Under the pieces are notes generated by a model, which worked only from the letters and a program-made list of their open reading frames with translations, was not told the DNA's origin and searched no databases. 64,000 nucleotides of DNA. Origin: Castanea sativa. Lineage: Eukaryota; Streptophyta; Magnoliopsida; Fagales; Fagaceae. Shown in pieces: positions 9,798 through 22,400 of this stretch (positions within the stretch are counted from its first letter, which is position 1; each line of letters starts with the position of its first letter). The DNA is taken from contig NC_134017.1 in the NCBI RefSeq assembly GCF_040712315.1, positions 4,122,001 through 4,186,000 of the forward strand, read 5' to 3'. The translations under genes and the position numbers were made by a program.

Positions 9798-10913
9798 TTG
9801 TGATATCCTTGACTATTGATACTCAATTTTGCACCCATAATTTAATTTAGGAAGATGACTAAAATGACCATTTTATATACCCAAAAATCATAGTTGCATT
9901 ATATGGATTAAATCATCGATTGCATATCATAAAAATGATCTTGAGATTCTAATAGTCACGAGGGTAGGCCCGATTCCTGAATCAGACTGTCGGATTGAAG
10001 GATATCATGAGATCAAGTTTTCACGGTCTGTATGCATTGTGTGTGAGTAAAGCTAATCATGTGTGGTTAATTGTAATTAATTCTAATTGGTTAAACAATT
10101 AAAATTAATTAAATAATTTTGTGATTGATTATTGGTTTTTGTCAAAAATAAGCCTGCTTGCATGGGGATAAAATGGATAATCAGATAACAAGGGAATTGT
10201 TGATAATTAAGTCTTTTTAAAATATTCTATCAGATATTTATTGTTTTAAAGATCTAATTATTAAAATAAAAGGGATTAATTTGAATAATAAGAGTTAGAA
10301 ACATGTCCAAGTGTAATTCCTGACTCAAAAAATCCCAAAACAAGGAGTCCAAATTGAACCAAAATTGGAAGTGGGGCTTGACATGCGAGAGGGCCAATTG
10401 GCACTCTTGGATTGGCACTACTCTGAGGCCCGGCTCGAAAACCCTCTAATTAGGTTAAAACACATCTATTTCAAATTTTTAGGGATAAAGACGCAATCCA
10501 ATTTGTATATAATTCTATTCAGCTTAGTTTTCAAGCATCCTACCTCTATAAATAGGGGAAAAACATCAGAAATCAGGGCCTTTCTTTTTCTGACTTCTTT
10601 GCTCCCCTTACGTTAAAGACGTTCTGGAAACCTTGGCTTTAAGAATTTTATTTTTTCCGTAAGTGAACATATTTTAGATCTCAAAGAGGTTAAACTTCTT
10701 TGATTTCTAAAATATTCTTTCATTGAAGGGTATATTCATGCAAGTATGACTTTACTCTTACTCTTTGTTTGTTCTTTTCTTTCTTAACTATGTGTTTTGT
10801 TCATTGTAAGATTTTCAGGAATGTATGTTTGATTTTATTTATTGTTGATACAACCTTGTTCATTTTTTTTTCTACCATGTTCACATGTTTAATTTGTTGT
10901 TTATGTTAGAATT

Positions 10914-12275
10914 AGTGCCTTAAAATCCTATTGTATGCCATGTATGACATTATTTTCCATGTAATAAACTTGATTTATTATTATCTAAAATATTGTTAAC
11001 ATGAATATTTGGACATTATCATATAGTCCATGAGATGCATAGTATGTGATTTATGTGATTTAATCACAAAGATATAAATCACAAGTTCTTTGTAAACTCA
11101 TAATTTCAGTTTGTAGTCGGTGATAAAATTGGACATTTCATCTAGGAAGATTATAACATATCAATTAAGATCATTTGTTTTGATAATGGAAGTAGAGACT
11201 TCTAGTTGATATGTTGATATGTTTTAAGTGTTAGGACATATTGAACAAGACCGTTTGAGATTTATTATTCTACTAATGACTGTCAAATAAATAATAAATC
11301 TTACGATTTATATTTACATGAACTCTAAATCCTGAGAGAATAATGAACCTGATCATGAAGTGTAGGTTGCTTTGATATATCAGGAGTGAGATCTAAAGTC
11401 ACAATCAAAACCTCCGTATGTTGGGCAGTCACATTTAATGTTGAAGGAACATATATTCTCAAGATGAAATTGATAATCTCTTAACGGGGATATAAAAAAT
11501 TCCCTTGAGATAAGTTTAATGAGTTTGACTATTCAGAGTGTTAGGCCTAACCACTTTCGTAAGAAGTTACTAAAGTATATATTTATGAAATTAGATTTCA
11601 TAAATATATGATGAATAACTTAAAGAATTAAACTGGTTACTCAAGGATTAAGATGTAGTAATTTTCAAAGTGGCAGTCAACATTCATGACTTTGTATTAC
11701 TACAAATATTTAAAGAAGGGGTTGAATACATAATAAAGTCTTGGGATATAATTTATTAATAAGGCCTAGAGTACAATTATATTTTTATAGTGGTATTAAA
11801 TATAATTAATGGTAATTTTGGGCTTGTCAAGAGTTGATAGAAAAACCCAAAACCCATTGGAACTAGTGTCTTATTTGTCCCTTTTGGTCCCACTACAAGC
11901 CGCATACTAAAGCCCAATTGGAATAGCCCAAAAGGCTAGCCCAATTAGATAATCAGTTATATATAAGGAGAGAAACATACAGAATTTTGTAATGTATGAA
12001 AATGATATGTACGTGAGCGTAAGCTACTCTTTTATTCTCCCTTGAACATATACGTAAAAACTGATTGAGATTCCACACTTCTTGGGCTTAAGTGGAATTG
12101 AAGTGAAGATTAAAAGTGTTCTTAAGTACTTCTAATCTTTGGTTTTGAATTTTACCTCACCAAGGTACGCTCTCTTGTTCTTAAATTCTGAAATTTACAA
12201 AGTACATGTTATCAATTGCAAATGAAGTAAATCCGTTAATTTTTCGCTGCGTATGTTTTGTACGTGATACAAACA
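10914..12275 (+). mobile_element. Solo LTR, family copy 1 (~1.36 kb)
   Basis: Homologous along its length to the solo LTR at 13851-15245. Shared landmarks are TAAAATCC near the start, ATCACAAGTTCTTTGTAAAC, GTAGTCGGTGAT, ATGTTGGGCAG, CATGACTTTGTATTACTA and GTACATGTTATCAATTGC. It begins TGTTAG and ends near ACAAACA. No internal retrotransposon sequence follows. Target duplication not clear. Confidence 0.75.
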
Positions 12276-12379
12276 ATGTTTTTCTTATAGTTTAATAGTT
12301 GATTAACATGTTTAAGATTTAGTTCTCCTTTAAATTTCAAGATCTACAATTAATTACTATTTTTAAAAAAAAAGAACAA

Positions 12380-12640
12380 TAAAAAACTGATTTGTATTTT
12401 CATTAAATACAGATTTGGAATTTTTTCTGAATAAAAACTGATCTGTATTTTTGTTAAATACATATCTGAAATTTTTTTGAATAAAACCTGATTTGTATTT
12501 TCATTAAATACAGATCCAAAATTTTTTCTGCATACAAAACTTATCTGTATTTTTATTAAATATAGATTTGAAATTTTTTTGCATATAAAAAATTGATCTG
12601 TATCTTCATTACATACAGATCTGAACCTTTTTTTAATTCA
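12380..12640. repeat. ~51-bp tandem repeat x 5 inside an LTR
   Basis: Five diverging copies of (C)TGATTTGTATTTTCATTAAA plus TACAGATTTGAAATTTTTT begin near 12387, 12438, 12488, 12540 and 12593. Each is itself near-palindromic (ATCTGTATTT/AAATACAGAT), so single strands could form hairpins. Confidence 0.85.
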
Positions 12641-13270
12641 ATGTAAAATATCACCAATTTTTGTGTTTCTTCTTAAATAAAAACTACAAACTTTGAATCC
12701 TTAAAGGATGAATTAATCTTGAATTTGGGAACTTTAATATGTCATGCATCATTTAAATGAGTACATAAATGGTCATTTAGAGTCTAGAAGACCAAACTCT
12801 GTTTAGGCAGAATGGGTGTCTAACACCTTCCCATTCTGTATCCTAGCTCTCGAGTCTAGATTTTGGTCCGTAGCATTAGTGTGTTATCGTTTTTTTTTTT
12901 TTTTTTTTTTTTATAGATTGTAATCTAGGAAACAAAGCCATGTATATTTCATTATATTAAATTGTAATTCATTCAAACTAATGAGAGGTTGTATTATTCA
13001 AGTGTGTACCATGTGTGTTTTTTCTTTTTTCTTCTTTTTTGTAACAAAAGATAGTGACAACTCCACACATAATCCTGAAAAGGGAAGGTACTGATGCCAT
13101 ACCCCTTTTCTGAGAGCATCATTAGGAGCTACTTTTTTCGGTCTCTCACATCCACCCTGTTTACTTGTATAACACACATATTTGTATTACACATTCTACC
13201 TCTTAAATAAGGGCACTCATGTATATTTTATTATTTGAGAAATACAATACATTCATTCAGTATTTCTAAC

Positions 13271-13562
13271 ATGGTATCAGAGTCACCTTCTTGTGGCCAT
13301 GGTATTTACTACTTATGGTGTGATTAAGAGTAATCTTTGTCTTCCTCAGTGTTTCTTCCTTGCATTCATCTTTTTTCGCTTCCTATTTCTACCATCAAAA
13401 CTCTCAAGTATAGTCATGTCACCATTAGAAGTTGCATCAACATTGCAAGATCATTGCCTTTCTCAAACTACTGTCACAGAGCCAAACTTCATTCAAGAGA
13501 TCTTCTTAACCTTATCAAATCTTTAGGTTTCATTAAGCTTTCATCATGAGTTTGAGAGAGGG
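13271..13562 (+). mobile_element. Remnant of a copia element: primer site to polypurine tract
   Basis: TTTCTAACA is followed by TGGTATCAGAG (13272-13282), the initiator-tRNA-Met primer site typical of Ty1/copia elements. A purine-rich TTTGAGAGAGGG at 13551-13562 precedes the next LTR. Less than 300 bp remains between them, so nearly all coding sequence is gone. The 70-77 codon ORFs here have no recognised domain. Confidence 0.5.
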
Positions 13563-13850
13563 TATTAGAGATATAATAGTCCATTAGTATAGGCCCAAGC
13601 CTAATTCTACTTTGTGTGCAAGTCAAGTCTCCTACTTATACTAGAAGTCTATTAGTTTAGAGTTTAGTCTACTATATATACTCATGTTATAGTTCATTGT
13701 AATACAAGTTTTGTACTACACTCGTATATAATAACGATGTAGCCCTAGTGTTATTGTATTTCTATTTTATACTTCCTTCTTCTACATCTATTTAAGCATA
13801 TTCAACATGAAATATATCATAGCTAATATTTAACATGGTATCAGAGTCAT
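13563..13850 (+). mobile_element. Short copia-type LTR and primer site
   Basis: The ~273-bp LTR-like block follows a polypurine tract and ends TTTAACA at 13835. TGGTATCAGAG (13836-13846) comes next, so the block has a 3'-LTR signal on its left and a 5'-LTR signal on its right, as in a tandem element sharing an LTR. The leader after the primer site is interrupted at 13851 and resumes at 15246. Confidence 0.55.
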
Positions 13851-15245
13851 TGTTGGGGTTTATGCCCTAAAATCCAATTTATTGGCATGTCATAAAAAAT
13901 TAAATTATTTAATTATATGAGACTATTTATAAATGAACTAATGAGACATTATCTTAATCCATGAGATGTATTATATGTGATTTAGTCACAGAAGATGTAA
14001 ATCACAAGTTCTTTGTAAACTCAAAATGTAGTTCGTAGTCGGTGATGAAATTGAGTGTTTTATCTACGAAGACTATAACATATAAACTAAGATGATTTGT
14101 CTTGATCATGGAAATAGCGATTTCTAGTTAGTATGTTGATAGGTTTTAAGAGTTAAGACATATTGAACTGGATCGCTGTGAGATTTATTATTCTCCTAAC
14201 CACTGTCAAATGAATAATAAATCTCACGACTTCTATTTACATGAACTCTTAATTTTGAGAAGATAATGAACATGATCATAAAGTGTAGGTTGCTTTAATA
14301 TATCACGAGTGAGATCTAAAGTCACGATCAAAATCTCAGTATGTTGGGCAGCCACATTTAGTGTTGATGGAACATATATTCTCAAGATGGAATTCATAGT
14401 CTTTTAACGAAGATACAAAATATTCCTTTGAGATAAGTTTAATGGGTTTGGTTATTCAGAGAGTTGGGCTCAACTAAACTAAAATATATATTTATGGAAT
14501 TTGATTTCATAAATATATAATGAATAACTTAAATGATTAAACCGAGTACTCAAGGATTAAGATGTAGTAATCTTTAAAGTGATAGTCTACTTTCATGACT
14601 TTGTATTACTATGAATATTTCATGAAGAGGTTGCATGTACAATAAAGTCTTGGGATATAATTTAAAGATAAGGCCTAGAGTGCAACTATATTTATATAGT
14701 AGTATTAAATATAGTTAATGGTAATTTTGGACTTGTCAAGAGTTGACAGAAAAGCCAAAGGCCCATTGGAGCTAATGTCTTATTGGTCCCTTTTGGTCCC
14801 ACTCCAAGCCACACACAAGAGCCTAATTGGATTGGCCCAAAAGGCTAACCCAATTAGATAATCAGTTATATATAAGGAGAGAAACATATAGAATTTCATT
14901 AAGGGTTTTTATAGGTCCTTTTCATGAACGTTTTCATGAAGAACATACAAGGTATGAAATGGTTTGCATGTGAGTGTTGAACACTCTCCTATTCTCTCCT
15001 TGAAAACTAATTGAGAGACAACACATCTTGGGCATTAAGTGGAATTGGAGTGAAGATTAAAAGTGTTCCCAAGTGTTTTTGATCTTTGGTTTGAATTTCA
15101 CCGCACTAATGTACCCTTTCTTGTTCTCTAATTCTAAAACTTGCATAGTACATGTTATCAATTGCGAATGAAATAGATCCTTTAATTTTCCACTGCGCAT
15201 ATTTGTATTAGATACAAAAACGTATTTTCCATGTATTTTCCAACA
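13851..15245 (+). mobile_element. Solo LTR, family copy 2 (1,395 bp)
   Basis: Starts TGTTGGGGTTTATGCCC and ends TTTTCCAACA, giving TGTTGG...CCAACA termini. The 5-bp flanks GTCAT (13846-13850) and GCCAT (15246-15250) form a target duplication with one change. Removing it rejoins a copia primer site to its leader (TGGTATCAGAG..CATTGCTCTG). It matches 10914-12275. Confidence 0.88.
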
Positions 15246-15792
15246 GCCATTGCTCTGATGTTTTCTTAGCAGACTTATCTCTCTTTGGTGTTACTCCAAA
15301 TTCACAGTCGCTTCAACCATCATAGCAGCCATTGCAGCCATTCATCGTTGAATCTCCAATGTCTCTCAGTCGCCGTGTCTGGTTTTTGACTTGCATCAGG
15401 TACAAAGTTTAGCCAACTAAAAGCTTGAATCTCCTTAAAAAGAGCGAGTGTTGTGCCTTAATCCAATGTAGTGATGTGTAATTTTTCTCTTAAATATAAT
15501 AATATTTTGAAGTATTATGCAGTTTCTCATTATGTTATTTCCATTATTATTGTATTTGCACCAACATTTTTTGGATTGCTTGAGTCTGAACTCTAAAGTC
15601 CGAACCCACATCTATGTATTTGATGCACTTTTGGTTGCTTGAGGCTAGACCCCACTTTTTCTCTCTTCTTCAATAAGGTTGGTAAGCGAATAAAAACTGT
15701 TAATCCACAAACATATATATAAGGCACAACATATGAAACAGTTCTAGCCAACAAAAGACCCAAGAAATGGATGGATTTCAATGATGAATTTC
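15246..15792. other. Copia leader remainder and unassigned DNA
   Basis: 15246 to about 15450 looks like the leader downstream of the interrupted copia primer site. The rest has no recognised gene; the 62-codon minus-strand ORF at 15593-15781 has no domain I can name and may be transposon-derived. Confidence 0.4.
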
Positions 15793-16458
15793 TTAAATGA
15801 TTTTGAGCATATCAAAATGGCTTTTAAGCATATTTTTTGTCTCATTTATAACATGCATATTTGAGCCAAAAATCAACATATCATTTACATAGAGGCTAAT
15901 TATAACATGTAAATTATTCCATGATTTAGAATAAATACATTTATTACATTCATTTGATTTATAAACATTCTCAATCATGCAGGAATCAAACTTTTCATGC
16001 CACTATTTTGGTGCCTATTTTAAACCATATAGGGGTTTAGTTAGCTTACATACCTTGTTTTCTTGTCCAAGCTCTACAAAGACTTTAGGTTGATCCATAT
16101 AAATCTCTTCCTCCAGGTCCTCATTTAGAAAAACAGTTTTTACATCCATTTGATGAATTTTCAAATAAAAAATTGCAGCAATAGCAATTAACAATTTAAT
16201 ATATGTAATTCTTGTTACCAGAGAAAATATATGAAAGAAATCAAGATTAGCTTTTTGTTTAAAGCCTTTTGCAATAAGCCTAACTTTAAACTTATCTATT
16301 GATCCATCCGGTTTTAACTTTTTTCTAAGGACCCATTTACAACATATGGTCTTACAACCCAGTGGAAGATCTACTAATTTCCAAGTTCTATTAGAAATTA
16401 GAGATTTCATCTCATCACTTACAGCCTCTTTCCAAAGTATAGCATCAAGTGATATCAA
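15793..16458 (-). pseudogene. Ty1/copia reverse transcriptase, decayed
   Basis: Two blocks in slightly offset frames. The first, 16458-16015, carries the copia RT start (WKLVDLP, KWVLRKKLKPDGSIDKFKVR, RLIAKGFKQK, HQMDVKTVFLNEDLEEEIYM). The second, 15978-15793, holds the active-site region LYVNDMLIFGS, where family members usually have YVDDM, so a catalytic Asp is replaced by Asn. The RT stops before its C-terminal part and no RNase H is seen. It belongs to the same element as the integrase upstream on the minus strand. Frameshifts and truncation make it non-functional. Confidence 0.9.
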
Positions 16459-16466
16459 AGCCTCTT

Positions 16467-16790
16467 TTAAATTTTGGGATTTTCTTCAATGTTAAAAATA
16501 TAATAATTAGGACCAAAGTCCTTTTCAACTCTAGCTCTTTTACTTCTTCTAGGTTCTAATTCAAAATTTTCTTGATTTTGTAAATGAGAAGTAGAAGAAC
16601 TAGGTTGTGATAAAATATTTTCTTCACCCCCACTATTTTTCAATTTAAAAGGAAAATTTTCTTCAAGAAAAATTGCATCACTAGATTCAAGAATTATTTT
16701 GTTTTCAAGATAAAAAAATCTATAGGTTGCATTATTAATCGCATAACCAAGAAAATTATAGGTAGTAACTCTTAGGTATTTTAGGGTCAA
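16467..16790 (-). pseudogene. Copia integrase-RT linker region
   Basis: Minus-strand frame encoding the C-terminal integrase part (LGYAINNATYRFFYLENKII, close to the copia GYxxxxKxYR pattern) and the Ser/Glu-rich linker that ends RRSKRARVEKDFGPNY, the usual lead-in to the copia RT. It lies between the integrase core and the RT in the expected order. Confidence 0.8.
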
Positions 16791-16854
16791 TAAACCTTAC
16801 ATAAGCAAGACAAACCTATACTCTCAAATATCCTAAATTTGGCTTTTGTCCTTT

Positions 16855-17547
16855 TTACATCTCAAAAGGTGTGGTATGTGACTTTCTATGTGGCGCCCTA
16901 TTCAAAATATGACATGCAGTTAAAATAGCATCATCCCAAAAATGTAAAGGTGCACCAGATTCAATTAACATGGCATTAGTTAACTCAATTAGAGTTCTAT
17001 TTTTTCTTTCCACCACACCATTAGAAGCAAGTGAATATGGTGCAATAGTTTCATGGATAATTCCCAAAGAGTGAACAAATGAGTTGAATGCACTTGATAT
17101 ATACTCACAGTCTCTATCATTTCTTATTCTTTTTATTTTTCTACCAAATTGATTTTCAATTTCTTTTAAAAAATCTTGAAATTTTTCAAAAGCATCACTT
17201 TTATTTTTCAACAAATAAACAGTTGTATATTTTGAGAAATCATCAATAAAAGTGATAATATATCTATTTCTTCCACAAGTTAAAATTCCCTCAAATTCAC
17301 ATAAATCAGAGTGAATTAACTCAAGCAATTCAGTATTTCTTACAACACTTTTATGAGGCCTTTTTGTAATCTTAGCTTGACTACAAGTTTCACATTTTTT
17401 AAAATCTTTTGATAGTCTTGGAATTAATCCTAAACTACTCATGATTCCCACATATTGAGTATTTATATGACATAAACGAGCATGCCAAAAATTAATAGAA
17501 GAAAGCATATAAATTTGAACTAGTAGATGCTTTATTATTCTCAACAT
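16855..17547 (-). pseudogene. Ty1/copia integrase with GAG-pre-integrase domain
   Basis: 230 codons. The start has the HHCC zinc-binding region (FWHARLCHINTQYV, then CETCSQAKITKRPH). The rve core follows, with LIHSDLCEF (first catalytic Asp), FIDDFSKYTTVYLL, RNDRDCEYIS (second Asp expected in this block) and ERKNRTLIE (catalytic Glu region), ending HFWDDAILTACHILNR. This is the best preserved part of the copia element, but its neighbours are frameshifted, so it is a relic. Confidence 0.9.
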
Positions 17548-18190
17548 CTAACTTAAACATTCCATCACAAGAATAACCCTTGCCCACAAATAAACCCTTT
17601 TTAGTGATTACATAATTATTGGATGCCATAGTCTACTTGAAGCCGGTCTTCTTAAGCAAAAAGCTATATATCAAATTTTTTCTCATGGACAGAGTGCAAA
17701 GCACATCTTTTAATGTTAGCACACGTCTAGAAGTGAATTTCAAATCGACCTCACCACTCCCAAGAACCTTGGTTTTGTTAGTCACCAAGCATAATTGTTA
17801 TTTCTTCATCAAATGGAGTGTACAACATTAACCAATCTTTGTCATAGAAAACGTTCCTATTAGCACCAGAATCTGCCCACTACTCTTCAATATATTGCAC
17901 CATATTGATGTCTGTAATCAAAGCCACTAAAGGTTTTTTGGTTACGTTAGCCTATGGAACAAATTCACGTTTCCAAAATTTTTAAAATCGAGCAATATGC
18001 CAACTCTTGCCACAGCCAAAATAGGATCTAAAAATTAATCTTGTGAAGGGGGTCTTTGGTTCTTTTTGTTATTTTTATTTGGGTTTCCCCTTCCTTGAGG
18101 TCTATTATTATTTTTGAAAACTTTCCTTTTAGGCTTCAATTGACCATTTCTAGGAAAATGATTTTTAGGCATATTTGTGGACACAACGAA
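17548..18190 (-). pseudogene. Copia gag C-terminus and protease, decayed
   Basis: On the minus strand a basic, Asn/Lys/Pro-rich gag tail (about 18160-18050) is followed by a degraded zinc knuckle (FGCGKSWHIARF near 18000, first Cys lost). Then comes the protease motif WADSGANR near 17880, with Asp-Ser-Gly as in copia aspartic proteases. An in-frame stop follows about 25 codons later. Order and strand fit the integrase and RT downstream. The gag N-terminus is missing. Confidence 0.75.
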
Positions 18191-18234
18191 GGAAGGACCT
18201 TTTTACAATGGCCTAGGAACCATATATATAGCGT

Positions 18235-19630
18235 CCTCTCGAGGAAGGACCTTTTTTATCTTACTACCAGAAACATGGGTTTGGAGTTTAGGTGCGATTT
18301 TGGGAAGGTGCTAGGTATCTAAAACTGCTCAACCCTAAGGTTGGCTTCCTCTGATTGTGTCTTATGTCTTAACCCTATTAAAGACATATTCAATATTGTA
18401 TCTATACTCATATACACACTAGCATACATCTAAGCATACAACATGACATCAATCATCCCAAAAACCTAATCATTCGTCTATCATGGCATATCCTAACAAC
18501 CTAGCATTCATCTAGCATGGCATCTCATATCAACCTAGCATTCATCTATCATCATGTCATCATATCATATCCAAGGCATAAACATGTAAGCACTCAAATC
18601 AAGGCAAAACATAGGCAACAAATAATCATGGTATCATCAAGAGATCTTTTGAAAATATTAAGAACACAAACATGCTTATTCAAACCACCATATCATGTAT
18701 CCTAAACAAGATTATGTCAAAAATGCATGTTCATATGAATGCATGACTTATCTTACTTACCTTACTGCACCTTAGCACCTATGGCATTAATGCATGAACA
18801 TGTGAATGCATGTTCATGGCATCAAAACAAAGCAACCAAAGATAAACCCTAATCTTAACATATGAAAAGCAAACAAATAATCAAACAATGAAATAGAGAC
18901 ACAAACATACAAAGGAGGATCAAAACAGAAGCATCCTCGAGAAAGGACCTTTTTGATCTTACTACCAGAGATATGGGTTCGGAGTTTAGGTGCGATTTTG
19001 GGAAGGTGCTAGGTATCTAAAACTGCTCAACCCTAAGGTTAGCTTCCTTTGATTGTGCCTTATGTCTTAACCCTATTAAAGACATATTCAATATTGTATC
19101 TATACTCATATACACACTAGTATACATCTAAGCATACAACATGACATCAATCATCCCAAAAACCTAATCATTCATCTATCATGGCATATCCTAACAACCT
19201 AGCATTCATCTAACATGGCATCTCATATCAACCTAGCATTCATCTATCATCATGTCATCATATCATATCCAAGACATAAACATGTAAGCACTCAAATCAA
19301 GGCAAAACATAGGCAGCAAATAATCATGGTATCATCAAGAGATCTTTTGAAAATATTAAGAACACAAACATGCTTATTCAAACCACCATATCATGTATCC
19401 TAAACAAGATTATGTCAAAAATGCATGTTCATATGAATGCATAACTTATCTTACCGCACCTCGCACCTATGGCATTAATGCATGAACATGTGAATGCATG
19501 TTCATGGCATCAAAACAAAGCAACCAAAGATAAACCCTAATCTTAACATATGAAAAGCAAACAAATAATCAAACAATGAAATAGAGACACAAACATACAA
19601 AGGAGGTTCAAAACAAAAGCATCTTCATGC
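18235..19630. repeat. 698-bp tandem duplication
   Basis: Two near-identical units start near 18235 and 18933. Each opens with CTCGAG(G/A)AAGGACCTTTTT and contains GTGCGATTTTGGGAAGGTGC, then many short CATCTA/CATCATC-type words. The duplicated 62-codon ORF is a by-product. On the minus strand the block GCACCTTCCCAAAATCGCAC resembles the CACCTTCCCATTC block in the LTR at 9817-13048, so this is probably LTR-derived. Confidence 0.9.
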
Positions 19631-21165
19631 AAGGAAATAAGAAACAAAATTAGATAAACTAGGGTTAGGGTTTTTGGGTAGGATCATCTGCACACATGAA
19701 CAAGCCAACGTGCGCATAATCCAGCCTGCGTGCACAAGCAGGATTATGTGCATATGGGTTTGGCCACAGAAACCCTAGCCAAGAGCACAGCAATATAGAA
19801 AACAGAGTAGGACTTCAAAACAATAATTCTAACAGCCTAACTTGCTTTAAAACATAAAAAACTATATAAACCTAAACTACAAAAAAATATATATAAACAT
19901 AAAACAAGCAAAGCAACAAGATAAAAAGCAGAATTAAAATAGAAAAGAAAGAAAAGATCTTAGAACTCAATCCCTTGAAAAAAAAAAAAAACTCCTAAGC
20001 TTGATTTTCAACCGTTCCCCTTAGTCAAATTTACTCACAATCAATAAAAAGTGATTAGTAATATTAAACTCAAAGATCAATGCCAAATAGGGCTCTAATA
20101 AAAAGAAAACTAATTTGAGGATGTTTTGTGAAAATATCCCTCTTTGATTCACTATTTCTAGTAAATCTTAGTGTTTTCCCTTTGGATTTCAATATGTTTT
20201 TTTAAAAGGTACTATGTGTGGCTGTTTATATTGAGAAGATAGAGTTTGGAACAACTCTTAGACGATGTGGGATTCATTCAAAAACTCAGTTTTAATGCAA
20301 AAAACTATCTTTTCATAGTTTCTAGAATCCTCTACAAATGCACAAGTTTGAGCCTGTGTATGCATGCACCATGGCCGTGTGCGTAGGTTGATTCCTGCAT
20401 GTGCATTCTGAGGGTTCCTTTGGTCCTTATTTTTCAAAAATAGATTTATTTGCTCATTAAAAGTTTTATTTTCCATTTAACATTCCTCAAGTCAATTTAA
20501 TATTTGATTAGGCCCCAAACCAACCTTGGGTCTTAGAATTTCAGCATCACTGGGGAACGGGGGTTTGAGTTGTAAGGGTTAAAAAATGCGGTGTATACAT
20601 ATGCCCATATTTTGATTTGTGAGCTCCGCTAACAGAATCAAAAGACTTAGAGAAAAAATATTTTATTTCAATGTAAGACTCGGACCCAACCCACACACAT
20701 GACACACATCATGCATACATGGGCTGGGGTGCAACTCCAAAGAGTTGAGTGGGATTCATATGTCTAAATTCTCACCTTTGGTGCTTTGGAAACAAGCAAC
20801 AACAGGTTCACTATCCTAGAACCTGTTTTGCTAATTACAAGCAAAAAGTGAGTAACTCACTATCCTCGAGTCAATTAAAAGAAAACAAAACAAACAAAGG
20901 TGCTCTTACGAGCTCAAACAACCAAACAAGGGTGCTCTTATGAGCTTAAAAGGATAATATTTGTGGTGTTCATCTGGGGCTCTTGCCTCAAACTTCTCCA
21001 GGTCGTACTTGTCTTCCATCTCCATCTCCATCTCTACTTATTTTGGTGAGTTTCTTGCCTCAGGGTGACACCTTAGTCTTTCATCTCTATCTCTACCTTT
21101 TCTATCGTGTTTGCATGCTCCAATTCCCGAAGGATATGTGCACGAATATTTTACTGTATAGGTCT
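19631..21165 (-). other. Non-coding, probably LTR-derived sequence
   Basis: No supported gene. Read on the minus strand it looks like an LTR promoter region (CTCAATATAAACAGCC near 20230 as a TATA candidate), but I could not define both ends. A short internal duplication GGTGCTCTTA(C/T)GAGCT lies near 20900 and 20932. Confidence 0.4.
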
Positions 21166-22400
21166 TGATACCCCATTTTGCAACCCGCATTTAACCTCAC
21201 ATGGAGGGTAAAAGGTTGATTTCACCTTGGAAATAGGCAATTTAATTGTGGCCATTAGATCCTTAACTCATTTCATCAAAATGATCTTGATGTTGTAACG
21301 ATCAAATCGACTGGTCATAAGCCCTGATCAAACCATTAGATTGACATTTATTATCAAATCAAGTTTTAATGGTTGAGATGCACTATCACAAATTGAGTCT
21401 GAGTATACGTGATTATGAACAATTGATTCCAATTGGTTATAATTATAATTAATTTGAGATTAATGACATGTCGTAATTTGATTGGCTAGGACTACATCTT
21501 ATGGTAAGGTTGCACACATTTAATTAATTAGATAGTCAAACATTAATTATTTAATCAGTAATTTGTGTAATTATCTTTTTAATTAGGGTAAATTTGGAAC
21601 TAATTAAGTCTCAAATGGAAGTGACCTATTAATGTTAATTGTGTTGAAATTATTTTCTAGCAAATGACCTGTACTTTCCCTCTCCTAGTTCACCCACTCA
21701 TGTGGGTTTAACCCAACACCCAAAAAATGGACCGAGGGCGCGGTCTCTCACAATAGGACACTACCCACACCTTCCACATCAAAACTCCTAAGTTTGCTAT
21801 CCTGAGCTTAGAATCAAAGAAACACAACAAAGAATGGATACTATCATTAGCCAAAATCACACATCACACGTTATGTTATCAACACGACACCATAAACACA
21901 TTAACACATCATCATATCATCATAAAGAAAGCTTAAAAGACACAACTTACACATCTAGGAATTCATCATTCAAGACGCTTATTATTTATTTCCAAAAAAA
22001 AAAAAATCATTATTTAAGGAAATCAAAATCATTTAAGAAATTCATCTTTCTTATTATTTATTTAAATTTTTTATTATTATTTAAGGAAGTCAAAATCATT
22101 TAAGAAATTCATCATTCAAATCCATCCACTTTTGAAAACTTCCATTTTTGAAATCTCTCTTGGATTTTTGAAACTTGAAATCTTTCTTTTGAAATTATCC
22201 TTAGAATTTTGAAATTCTTGACTTTCTTCTTAGGTATCAATCTCTCTCTTGATTTTTTTTTTTTTTGAATGTCTCTTTTGAACTTTGAATTTTTTTTTTT
22301 CTAAATGATATCCTTCTTAAGGTTTTGAATTCCTCTTTGGAACTTTGAAATTTTTTGAATCTTTTATATTTTTCACAATGATTAGGTCACATCAACATAA
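21166..22400 (+). mobile_element. Diverged LTR start of the 9817/63812 family
   Basis: Begins TGATACCCCATTTTGCAACC and shares the later AAAATGATCTTGA block with the copies at 9817 and 63812. The right end cannot be placed; from about 21950 the sequence becomes simple AT-rich repeats. No ORF is credible. Confidence 0.4.

Larger units (their letters stand above)
9817..13048 (+). mobile_element. Solo or truncated LTR, interrupted by another LTR
   Basis: Starts TGATACTCAATTTTGCACC, the same start as the LTR at 63812 (TGTAGACACTCAATTTTG) and a more diverged one at 21166. A TATA-like CTATAAATAGGGG lies near 10546. The block GTGTCTAACACCTTCCCATTC near 12808 and a weak primer-site-like TAGTGACAACTCC near 13051 suggest where the LTR ends. 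The insertion at 10914-12275 accounts for much of its length. Boundaries on the right are approximate. Confidence 0.5.
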
